In this document: piece by piece, positions 52,926-64,000 of the stretch
Layout: the number at the start of each line of letters is the position of its first letter
How positions within the stretch are numbered: position 1 is the stretch's first letter
Position numbers and translations under genes: made by a program
Notes under the pieces: generated by a model
The model's database searches: none
The model's input: the letters and a program-made list of their open reading frames with translations, nothing else
What the model was told of the DNA's origin: nothing
Source of the DNA: Citrobacter koseri
Lineage (GTDB): Bacteria; Pseudomonadota; Gammaproteobacteria; Enterobacterales; Enterobacteriaceae
Direction of reading: 5' to 3'
Assembly: GCA_900446925.1 (NCBI GenBank)
Contig: UAVY01000006.1
Location: 15,266 to 79,265 of the forward strand
DNA: 64,000 nucleotides

Positions 52926-53816
52926 TTAGCCTTTCACACCGCCTGCCGTCAGGCCGTTGACCAGCCAACGCTGGGCCAGCAGGAACACCAGCGTGATCGG
53001 GATGGCGGACAACACGGCTGCGGCGGCAAAATCACCCCACAGATAGTTTTGCGGGTTGAGGTACTGCTGCATACCTACCGCCAGGGTATAGCTGTTTACA
53101 TCACGCAGTAACAGCGAGGCGACAGGAACTTCAGTGATGGCGGCAATGAACGACAGAATAAAGACCACCGCCAGAATCGGCACCGAGAGCGGCAGCAGCA
53201 CCAGGCGGAAAGCCTGCCACGGCGTCGCGCCATCCAGCGCCGCCGCTTCTTCCAGCGAACCGTCGATGGTTTCAAAATAGCCTTTAATCGTCCAGACGTG
53301 CAGCGCAATCCCGCCCAGGTAAGCGAAAATCACCCCGCCGTGGGTATTCAGACCGATAAACGGAATGTACTGGCCGAGACGGTCGAACAACGCGTACAAC
53401 GCCACCAGTGACAGCACCGCCGGGAACATCTGGAAAATCAGCATCCCTTTGAGCAACGTCGCTTTGCCGGGAAAGCGCATACGGGCAAACGCGTAAGCGC
53501 AGGTCGTAGAGAGCGCCACGATGCCAATGGCGGTGATCGCCGCGACTTTGATCGAGTTCCATAGCCATAACAGAACCGGGAAGGGGGGCGGCGTGACACG
53601 GCCATCAGCGTGTTCCACGCTGAAGCCCAATGCCAGCCGCCAGTGCTCCCAGGAGATGCGTTCCGGGATCAGACTCCCGGTTGCGAAGTTGCCTTCACGC
53701 AGCGAAATGGCGACGACCATCAGCAGCGGGAACATGATTGCCGCGATAAAAATCAGCAGCCCTAAGTGCGTGATGAAGAGACGCAGCTTTTGAGATTTGG
53801 GTTGAACCATTGCCAT
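52926..53816 (-). CDS. malG: Maltose ABC transporter permease MalG
   Basis: Inner-membrane subunit of the MalFGK2 importer, with six membrane segments. [20 protein letters not shown] gives 296 residues, as in E. coli. The coupling EAA loop [20 protein letters not shown] contacts MalK. The C-terminal periplasmic/exit segment ends [10 protein letters not shown]. Intact. It starts 14 bases after the malF stop. Confidence 0.98.
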   Translation of the reverse strand: MAMVQPKSQKLRLFITHLGLLIFIAAIMFPLLMVVAISLREGNFATGSLIPERISWEHWRLALGFSVEHADGRVTPPPFPVLLWLWNSIKVAAITAIGIVALSTTCAYAFARMRFPGKATLLKGMLIFQMFPAVLSLVALYALFDRLGQYIPFIGLNTHGGVIFAYLGGIALHVWTIKGYFETIDGSLEEAAALDGATPWQAFRLVLLPLSVPILAVVFILSFIAAITEVPVASLLLRDVNSYTLAVGMQQYLNPQNYLWGDFAAAAVLSAIPITLVFLLAQRWLVNGLTAGGVKG

Positions 53817-53830
53817 TGTTGTTATCTCCC

Positions 53831-55375
53831 TTAATCAAACTTCATACGCGTGGCTTTCAGGTTCACGATGGCCAGCGCGCCAACCAGCAGGAAGATCAGC
53901 GTGGCGATCGCGGCCGCCAGACCGAAGTCCTGGCCCCCGCCGCCTTCAAAGGCGATGCGGTAGGTGTAGCTCACGAGCAGGTCGGTATAACCGGCTGGCG
54001 TAGTGGTGCCGAGGCGGTCCGGGCCGCCGTTGGTCAGAAGCTGAATCAGTACGAAGTTGTTAAAGTTAAAGGCAAAGCTGGCGATCATCAGCGGCGTCAG
54101 CGGCTTAATCAGCAGCGGGAATGTAATCTTAAAGAAGTTCTGGAACGGACCCGCGCCGTCCATTGCCGACGCTTCGTACAGATCGTCTGGAATCGCTTTC
54201 AGCAGGCCCATGCAGAGGATCATCATGTACGGATAGCCCAGCCAGGTGTTGACGATAATGACCATCGTGCGGGCGGTGTTCGGGTCGCTGAACCAGGCCG
54301 GTTTGAGGCCAAACAGCGCGCTCAGCATCATGTTGATCTCACCAAAGCTCTGGTTGAACAAACCTTTGAAGATCAGAATCGAGATGAACGACGGCACCGC
54401 ATACGGCAGAATCAGCAGCACGCGGTAAATCGCTTTACCTTTCAGCGCTTCCCACTGTACGAGGCAGGCCAGCACCATCCCAACCGCCACGGTCAGCAGC
54501 ACGGTGAGAACTGAGAACACCACGGTCCAGACGAAGATCGCGAAGAACGGTTTCTGGATGCCCTCGTCAGTAAAGACGCGGGAGAAATTGTCCCAGCCGA
54601 TGGTCACGGTGTAGCCTGGACTCAGTTTTTCGTCGCCCCAGTTGCCGTCCGCGTTGATGGCCTGATAGTAGCCAATATCGTTGTTTGACCGATACGCCAC
54701 GCCGCTCTGGTTATTTGTCAGCGTGCCGTCGCTGGCGAGGGTATAGAGCGGCTGGGTGCCGGAAAACTGGCGCAGCGAGCTCATGATGACCTTGCTTTCA
54801 TCGGGCAAAACGGCGGTAAGCTGGTTCAGCGCCTGACGATTTTGGGTGATGATGCGCAGGTTGGCGCGTTCACCGGTCGGCAGCGCGTCAGCCTCTTTCA
54901 GTTGCAGTTTTTGTTCGCCGCCGAATTTAAAGGCGTCGGAGAGATAATTCTTGCCGGTTTCGCCGTCGGTGAGGGCCAGTTGCCACTCGTCACCCGCCGG
55001 ATACAGGCCAAAGTTATAGGTTTTGCCCGCCTGATAAGAACGATCCATCAGCACCTGCTGGGCGCGTTCAAAGGTGAGCTGGTTGGTGCTGCTGTAGTTG
55101 GTAAAGGCGATGGCGATAGTGCAGACCAGCGGGAACAGGACAAACAGTCCCATACCGGCCATGCCCGGATAAACATAGCGCCAGGCATAGGTTTTACGAT
55201 TCGCGAAAATATACAGGCCAGCAGAGCTTAAAATCAGCGTCATGATGGCAAACAGGTACTCCCCTTGTGCGTACATTAAAACTACAAGGTAACCCACCAG
55301 CAGGCCCAGCAGACCAATCGCTGACCACTTCAGCGCGTCGCTTTGCCACCAATGTTTCTTTTTAATGACATCCAT
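53831..55375 (-). CDS. malF: Maltose ABC transporter permease MalF
   Basis: The larger permease subunit, with eight membrane segments and the big periplasmic P2 loop (about residues 92-275) that touches MalE. Intact at 514 residues. The EAA loop is [20 protein letters not shown] and the end is [14 protein letters not shown] element separates it from malE. Confidence 0.98.
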   Translation of the reverse strand: MDVIKKKHWWQSDALKWSAIGLLGLLVGYLVVLMYAQGEYLFAIMTLILSSAGLYIFANRKTYAWRYVYPGMAGMGLFVLFPLVCTIAIAFTNYSSTNQLTFERAQQVLMDRSYQAGKTYNFGLYPAGDEWQLALTDGETGKNYLSDAFKFGGEQKLQLKEADALPTGERANLRIITQNRQALNQLTAVLPDESKVIMSSLRQFSGTQPLYTLASDGTLTNNQSGVAYRSNNDIGYYQAINADGNWGDEKLSPGYTVTIGWDNFSRVFTDEGIQKPFFAIFVWTVVFSVLTVLLTVAVGMVLACLVQWEALKGKAIYRVLLILPYAVPSFISILIFKGLFNQSFGEINMMLSALFGLKPAWFSDPNTARTMVIIVNTWLGYPYMMILCMGLLKAIPDDLYEASAMDGAGPFQNFFKITFPLLIKPLTPLMIASFAFNFNNFVLIQLLTNGGPDRLGTTTPAGYTDLLVSYTYRIAFEGGGGQDFGLAAAIATLIFLLVGALAIVNLKATRMKFD

Positions 55376-55417
55376 GGGGATCTTCCTCTACAACTTTGAA
55401 ATCCTGTAGGTCAGCGT

Positions 55418-55491
55418 GCCTGATGGCGCTGCGCTTCTCCGGCCTACCTGCTCTGTAGGACGGAGAAGGCATTGATGCCGCCATCCGGCAC
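55418..55491. repeat. REP pair between malE and malF
   Basis: GCCTGATGGCGCTGCGCTTC ... GGCCTAC and GTAGGACGGAGAAGGC ... GCCGCCATCCGGC. In E. coli the malE-malF REP protects malE mRNA and helps set the excess of MalE over MalF. Confidence 0.88.
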
Positions 55492-55503
55492 ACGACCTGA
55501 ACA

Positions 55504-57072
<1,569 letters not shown>

Positions 57073-58187
57073 ATGGCGAGCGTACAGCTACGAAATGTAA
57101 CGAAAGCCTGGGGTGACGTGGTGGTATCGAAAGATATCAATCTCCGACATTCACGAAGGGGAATTCGTGGTGTTTGTCGGACCGTCAGGCTGCGGGAAAT
57201 CGACCTTGCTGCGTATGATCGCCGGACTTGAAACCATCACCAGCGGAGATCTGTTCATTGGGGAAGCCCGTATGAACGACATCCCGCCCGCCGAACGCGG
57301 CGTGGGGGGATGGTTTTCCAGTCCTATGCGCTCTACCCCCACCTGTCCGTGGCAGAAAACATGTCTTTTGGTTTGAAGCTGGCGGGGGCCAAAAAAGAGG
57401 TGATGAATCAGCGTGTGAATCAGGTGGCGGAAGTGCTGCAACTGGCGCACCTGCTGGAGCGCAAGCCGAAAGCGCTCTCCGGCGGCCAGCGCCAGCGGCG
57501 TGGCGATAGGCCGCACGCTGGTGGCGGAACCGCGCGTGTTCCTGCTTGATGAAGCCACTGTCTAACCTCGATGCCGCCCTGCGCGTGCAGATGCGTATCG
57601 AAATCTCCCGCCTGCATAAGCGTCTGGGCCGCACGATGATTTACGTCACCCACGATCAGGTCGAAGCGATGACGCTGGCCGACAAAATCGTGGTGCTGGA
57701 TGCCGGCCCGCGTGGCGCAGGTCGGTAAGCCGCTGGAGCTGTACCACTATCCGGCGGATCGCTTCGTCGCGGGCTTTATCGGTTCCCCGAAAATGAACTT
57801 CCTGCCGGTGAAAGTCACTGCGACCGCTATCGAGCAGGTGCAGGTTGAGCTGCCGAACCGCCAGAACGTCTGGCTGCCGGTAGAAAGCAACGGCGTTCAG
57901 GTCGGGGCAAATATGTCTTTAGGTATTCGTCCAGAGCATCTGCTGCCAGCGACATCGCCGATGTCACCCTGGAAGGCGAGGTTCAGGTCGTCGAACAACT
58001 TGGTCACGAAACACAAATTCATATCCAGATCCCCGCCATTCGTCAAAACCTGGTTTACCGCCAGAACGACGTGGTGTTGGTAGAAGAGGGTGCCACATTC
58101 GCTATCGGTCTGCCGCCAGAGCGTTGCCATCTGTTCCGTGAAGATGGTTCCGCATGCCGTCGGCTGCATAAGGAGCCGGGCGTTTAA
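57073..58187 (+). CDS. malK: Maltose ABC transporter ATPase MalK
   Basis: ATPase of the maltose importer, which also restrains MalT. Start [15 protein letters not shown] behind GGGAGAAGGGG. Walker [14 protein letters not shown], signature LSGGQRQR and Walker B VFLLDEPLSNLDA are all present after correction, as is the switch His in [10 protein letters not shown]. Length changes lie near 57149 (+1), 57306 (+2), 57498 (+1), 57553 (+1), 57712 (+1) and 57951 (-1). Net correction gives 369 residues; E. coli has 371, and a two-residue gap near ELPNRQNV explains this. Confidence 0.95.
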
Positions 58188-58292
58188 GGTCCCCATTAAA
58201 AAACAAAACGCAAAACCATTCGAGGATGCATCGAGGCGGCAAGTGAAAAAACACCGCCAACAAAGAGGCAGTCCGAAGGGGGACGCGTTTAA

Positions 58293-59672
<1,380 letters not shown>

Positions 59673-59716
59673 TACGTGACATAACGAGGGGGCGCAAGTC
59701 CCCCGGTAACGAGATG

Positions 59717-59749
59717 CAGGCCGGATAAGGCGTAGCCGCTATCCGGCAT
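59717..59749. repeat. Single REP unit between lamB and malM
   Basis: CAGGCCGGATAAGGCGTAGCCGCTATCCGGC. A GC hairpin (GGGGGCGCAAGTCCCCC, 59688-59704) lies just before it. Confidence 0.85.
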
Positions 59750-59825
59750 TATCTGCACCGTTTCTCGCGGTTTAGCGCGCTATTGCCTGGCCACCGCTGA
59801 ACCCGTGCTATCTGAGGTGATAACA

Positions 59826-60768
59826 ATGAAAATGAAGAAAAGTCTCGTCGCCCTTTGTTTATCTGCGGGGTTGCTGGCAAGCGCACCAGGCATCAGCCTG
59901 GCGGATGTAAACTATGTTCCGCAAAACACCAGCGCAGCGCCTGCGATTCCGACCGCCGCACTACAACAACTCACCTGGACGCCTGTCGACCAGTCCAGTA
60001 CGCAGTCCACACAGCTTTCTACCGGTGGTCAGCGGCTTGACGTCGCCGGTATTACAGGCCCGGTTGCCGCGTATAGCGTACCGGCGAACATCGGTGAGCT
60101 CACGCTGACATTGAGCAGCGAAGTTAACAAACAAACCAGCGTATTTGCACCGAACGTGCTGATTCTCGACCAGAACCTGACGCCTTCAGCGTTTTTCCCC
60201 AGCAGCTACTTTACCTACCAGGCCCCCGGCGTAATGAGCGCGGATCGTCTGGAAGGGGTGATGCGCCTGACGCCTGCGCTGGTCAGCAGAAGCTGTACGT
60301 TCTGGTGTTTACTACCAATAACGATCTCCAGCAGACCACCACGCTGCTTGACCCGGCAAAAGCGTATGCGAAAGGCGTGGGTAATGCCGTCCCGGATATT
60401 CCCGATCCGATCGCGCGCCACACGACTGATGGCCTGCTGAAACTGAAAGTGAAAACCAACAGCAGCTCCAGCGTACTGGTTGGCCCGCTGTTTTGGTTCT
60501 TCCGGTCCGGGACCTGTCACCGTCGGCAATACTGCGGCACCCGGCGACCGCCTATACCGCACCAGCCGTTGCCGCGCCAGCGCCTGCCCCGGCGAAGAAA
60601 AGCGAGCCAATGCTGAACGACACGGAAAGCTACTTCAACAATGCGATTAAGGACGCGGTAGCGAAAGGTGACGTTGATAAAGCTCTGAAACTGCTTGATG
60701 AAGCCGAACGCCTGGGATCGACATCTGCCCGTTCCACGTTTATCAGCAGTGTAAAAGGCAAGGGGTAA
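59826..60768 (+). CDS. malM: Maltose regulon periplasmic protein MalM
   Basis: Periplasmic protein of the maltose regulon, function unknown. Start MKMKKSLVALCLSAGLLASA with a signal peptide ending LA before DVNYVPQN. An Ala/Pro-rich linker (AVAAPAPAPAKK) precedes the C-terminal helical DTESYFNNAIKDAVAKGD segment. A missing G near 60279 and extra bases near 60491 (T) and 60542 (C) break the frame. The corrected protein is about 313 residues against 306 in E. coli. Confidence 0.93.
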
Positions 60769-60799
60769 GCGTCTCCCCACATTGCTGATTTTGCAACAA

Positions 60800-60830
60800 C
60801 TGGTGCGTCTCCTGGCGCACCTTTTTTTTA
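60800..60830 (+). terminator. malK-lamB-malM terminator
   Basis: GGTGCG-TCTCCTGG-CGCACC followed by eight T, 35 bases after malM. Confidence 0.9.
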
Positions 60831-60949
60831 GCATTCCATGCGAGTTGTTACACTTCTGTTGCGCAACCGATCACTTAATTATGTTTACGCCTCCCGTAAT
60901 CTCTTTTCTGCGATACAATGCCTTTACGTTATGAAACGGAGAGTACGGC

Positions 60950-61447
60950 ATGTCACACCCTGCGTTAACGCAACTGCGTGCGCTGCGCTATTTTAAAGAG
61001 ATTCCTGCGCTGGATTCCCGGTTGCTCGACTGGTTACTTCTGGAAGATTCCATGACCAAACGTTTTGAGCAAGAAGGGAAACGGGTAAGCGTGACATTGC
61101 TTCGGGAAGCGTTTGTTGGTCCACATGAAGTGGCTGAAGAGGTGGCGCTGCTACCGGTCGAATCTCGCTACTGGTTACGTGAAATTTTGTTATGTGCAGA
61201 CGGCGAACCCTGGCTTGCCGGGCGTACCGTCGTGCCTGAATCAACGTTGTGCGGCCCTGAGCTGGCCTTACAAAATCTGGGAAAAACGCCGTTAGGGCGC
61301 TACCTGTTTACATCATCAACGTTGACCCGAGATTTTATTGAGATTGGTCGTGATGCCGCACTGTGGGGGCGTCGTTCCCGCCTGCGTCTGAGCGGTAAGC
61401 CGCTGATGCTTACCGAGCTGTTTTTGCCCGCATCACCGTTGTATTAA
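60950..61447 (+). CDS. ubiC: Chorismate lyase
   Basis: Cuts chorismate into 4-hydroxybenzoate and pyruvate, the first step of ubiquinone synthesis. Intact at 165 residues, as in E. coli. Conserved residues lie in [20 protein letters not shown] (Arg and Glu near the product site) and [20 protein letters not shown]. It is followed by ubiA after 12 bases. Confidence 0.96.
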   Translation: MSHPALTQLRALRYFKEIPALDSRLLDWLLLEDSMTKRFEQEGKRVSVTLLREAFVGPHEVAEEVALLPVESRYWLREILLCADGEPWLAGRTVVPESTLCGPELALQNLGKTPLGRYLFTSSTLTRDFIEIGRDAALWGRRSRLRLSGKPLMLTELFLPASPLY

Positions 61448-61459
61448 GAGGAAAACAAA

Positions 61460-62330
61460 ATGGAGTGGAGTCTGACGCAGAATAAGCTGTTGGCGTTTCA
61501 ACCGCCTGATGCGTACGGATAAGCCAATCGGCGCCTTACTGCTGCTCTGGCCGACATTATGGGCGCTGTGGGTAGCGACGCCGGGAGTACCGCAACTGTG
61601 GATTCTGGCGGTGTTTGTCGCCGGGGTCTGGTTAATGCGCGCCGCCGGTTGCGTGGTCAACGATTATGCCGATCGTAAGTTTGATGGACATGTGAAACGC
61701 ACGGCCAACCGACCGTTGCCCAGCGGGGCGGTCACGGAGAAAGAGGCGCGCACGCTGTTTGTCGTACTGGTAGCGCTCTCCTTCCTGCTGGTATTAACGC
61801 TGAATACGATGACCATTCTGCTATCGATTGCGGCGCTGGCGCTGGCGTGGGTCTATCCCTTCATGAAGCGTTACACCCACTTGCCGCAGGTTGTGCTGGG
61901 CGCGGCGTTTGGCTGGTCTATTCCTATGGCGTTTGCGGCGGTGAGTGAGTCCGTGCCGCTGAGCTGCTGGCTGATGTTCCTGGCCAATATCCTCTGGGCG
62001 GTAGCCTACGACACGCAGTACGCGATGGTTGACCGGGACGACGATCTGAAAATCGGCATTAAATCGACGGCCATTCTGTTCGGGCGACATGACAAACTTA
62101 TTATCGGGATTTTGCAGATTGCGGTGCTGGCGCTAATGGCGCTGATTGGCTGGCTGAACGGGCTGGGCTGGGGGTATTACTGGTCGGTGCTGGTGGCCGG
62201 CGCGCTGTTTGTGTATCAGCAGAAACTGATTGTCGGGCGCGAACGTGAAGCCTGTTTTAAAGCGTTTATGAACAATAACTACGTCGGCCTGGTGCTGTTT
62301 TTAGGGCTGGCGATGAGTTACGTTGGCTGA
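61460..62330 (+). CDS. ubiA: 4-hydroxybenzoate polyprenyltransferase
   Basis: Integral membrane enzyme that adds the octaprenyl tail to 4-hydroxybenzoate. Start ATG 61460 behind TTAAGAGGAAAAC. The two Asp-rich motifs [20 protein letters not shown] and [16 protein letters not shown] sit between about nine membrane segments. One extra A near 61501 breaks the frame at [13 protein letters not shown]. Correction gives 289 residues (E. coli 290). The last residues, SYVG, end right at a REP-like element. Confidence 0.96.
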
Positions 62331-62331
62331 A

Positions 62332-62417
62332 AAAAAGCCCGGTAGCGCTTACCGGGCCTACATAACATATTGCGCAGAACGTAGGCCGGGTAGGGCGAAG
62401 CCGCCACCCGGCTTTTT
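62332..62417. repeat. REP pair between ubiA and plsB
   Basis: GCCCGGTAGCGCTTACCGGGC and GTAGGCCGGGTAGGGCGAAG ... CCACCCGGC. The outer arms are flanked by A-runs and T-runs (AAAAAAGCC and GGCTTTTTA), so the element may also terminate both convergent genes. Confidence 0.85.
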
Positions 62418-62421
62418 ATTG

Positions 62422-64000
62422 TCACTCGCCCTGCGTTGCGCTCTCAATGGTCAGACGCACATCCGACGTGATCAAATCGGCCAACATCTGATACACCTTC
62501 ATCGTCTGCTCAGGCTCGGCGTCACCGGTATCGCTGATGTATTTCTCATCACGCAGAGTCAGCACCAGAGAACTGAACACCGCTTTATCGAAGAACTCTG
62601 GCGCGTTAATGCCGTGCAGAACGGAAAGACGTTGCGCGACCGTGCGGCTCTCTTTTTCCAGCGTACCACGGTTGATCGACGGATTCGCGCTCAACAGCCA
62701 GAAAGTGATGGCATAGCGTTGCAGCGTTTCGCGCGCGCCAGCCGCCAGCAGTTGCAGCGTGCGAGAATGTGCCGGATTGATATGCAGCTCATCGTTCTGT
62801 ACGGCGATCAGCCCCTGACGTTGCATCTCACTGCTCAGCGCGTCAATCACGCTGGCAAGCTCATCGTGTTCCCAACGCAGGAACAGTTCCGCTTTCAGCA
62901 TCGGATAGAGCACGTCAACATGCTGCATCAGCGCGTCACGCGAGATGTGGCGGTGCTGGGTAATGATGGCCGCCATCAGGGAAGGCAGAACCAGCATATG
63001 CGCGATGTTGTTGCGATAGTAGGTCATCAACACGGCCTGCTCGCGCGGCAGAATGATGATATCGCCGATAGTGTCTTTCTCGACCTCAAACTTGTTCATC
63101 TGCAAGGCGTGGTCGATCAGTTCACTGGCGCTCTGCGCAGGAACCGTAGAATCCGCCGCGTACGGCACGTTGCGCAGCAGACTCAGATAGCAGTCGAGCT
63201 GTTCAGTCAGCTGCTCACGGGTCAGAGAGCGCTGGCGGGAAGCCAGCAAGCGCGGTGCAGCACAGGTTCATGGCGTTGGCGGCACCGGCGTTGTTAATGC
63301 GCACCATCAGATCGGCGGCAATGTTATTCACCGTCGGCGTCAGCCAGGCCGGGCGGATAGACTCGATAGGATCAATGGATTCACGCCACTCCGGCACATG
63401 CTGGTTGAGGTAAGTCATCAATGGCATCGGTTCGCCAAAGTTGACGTAGCCCTGGCCCAGATTACGCAGCTTGCTTAAGCCGCGCAGCATCTGTGGCAGG
63501 CTCTCTTTTTCTTTCGTCGCGCCACGCAGCTCTTTGGCGTAAGTACCCACTTCCATCACATGCTCATAGCCGATGTAGATCGGCACCAGCGTGATAGGAC
63601 GCGTGCCGCCGCGCAACATCGCCTGAATGGTCATCGACAGCGTGCCGGTTTTCGGGTCGAGCAGACGACCGGTACGCGAGCGACCGCCTTCGACGAAATA
63701 TTCGACCGAGTAACCACGGCTGAACAGCTCGCCCAGGTATTCACGGAATACGGTGGAGTAGAGCTTGTTGCCCTTGAAGGTACGACGAATAAAGAACGCG
63801 CCCAAACGGCGGAAAATCGGACCCGCCGGCCAGAAGTTCAGGTTGATGCCCGCAGCGATATGCGGCGGCACCAGCCCCTGGTGATACAGCACGTAGGAAA
63901 GCAGCATATAGTCCATATGGCTGCGGTGGCAGGGCACATAGACAATTTCATGCCCGTCGTGCGCCAACTGGCGAACGCGCTCGGCGTTATGGACGTTAAT
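62422..64000 (-). CDS. plsB: Glycerol-3-phosphate acyltransferase PlsB, 3' part
   Basis: Inner-membrane enzyme that makes lysophosphatidic acid, the first step of phospholipid synthesis. The window ends inside the gene, leaving about 525 of the roughly 807 residues. Acyltransferase blocks I-III are present: catalytic [24 protein letters not shown] and [18 protein letters not shown]. The C-terminus ESATQGE matches E. coli. One extra base near 63248 breaks the frame at [13 protein letters not shown]. The 5' part lies beyond base 64000. Confidence 0.96.

Noticed and set aside
62323..63297. 324-codon plus-strand frame over plsB
   Set aside because: Shadow of plsB on the minus strand, which carries the conserved acyltransferase blocks.

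Overview
The window is chromosomal core genome of an enterobacterium close to Escherichia, Salmonella and Citrobacter. Nearly every product matches its E. coli K-12 counterpart along its whole length, and the gene order is that of the K-12 rpoBC to plsB segment. Three things differ from K-12: panS lies between yjbD and lysC, an orphan PTS IIB-IIA pair lies between rpoC and thiH, and zraSRP, arpA and xylE are missing. The 16S variable regions and these differences suggest Citrobacter or a near relative. I cannot name a species.

Layout. 1-7116: 3' part of rpoB and all of rpoC. 7316-7945: PTS IIA and IIB (minus strand). 8256-13825: thiCEFSGH under a TPP riboswitch (minus). 13884-14388: rsd (minus). 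14485-18848: nudC-hemE-nfi-yjaG-hupA-yjaH (plus). 18923-21823: purHD under a PurR box (minus). 22129-27521: a complete rrnE-type rRNA operon (16S, tRNA-Glu, 23S, 5S). 27571-35042: yjaB, metA, the glyoxylate-bypass operon aceBAK, and its repressor gene iclR. 35239-44029: metH, yjbB, pepE, rluF, yjbD, panS. 44121-47439: lysC and pgi, divergent. 47899-51718: the yjbEFGH exopolysaccharide operon. 51816-52820: a hexapeptide-repeat acyltransferase gene and psiE. 52926-60768: the maltose regulon, with malEFG divergent from malK-lamB-malM. 60950-64000: ubiC, ubiA and the 3' part of plsB. REP/BIME elements sit in at least thirteen intergenic gaps.

The dominant oddity is about seventy single-base length differences, mostly extra G or C, that break the reading frame of some thirty genes. 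Several of these genes are essential. Extra bases also occur in invariant stretches of 16S rRNA. Removing them restores the usual protein length in most cases (for example RpoC 1407, MetH 1227, PurH 529 and ThiG 256 residues). I therefore read them as sequencing or consensus errors, list each such gene as one CDS over its true span, and note the break points.

I found no wholly new system. The points most worth a second look are the lysC leader, which has no lysine riboswitch; the orphan PTS IIB-IIA pair behind a CRP-like site and a LacI-family operator; REP elements that supply the stop codons of three genes; an 18-bp hairpin in the purH leader; and the acyltransferase gene beside yjbEFGH.
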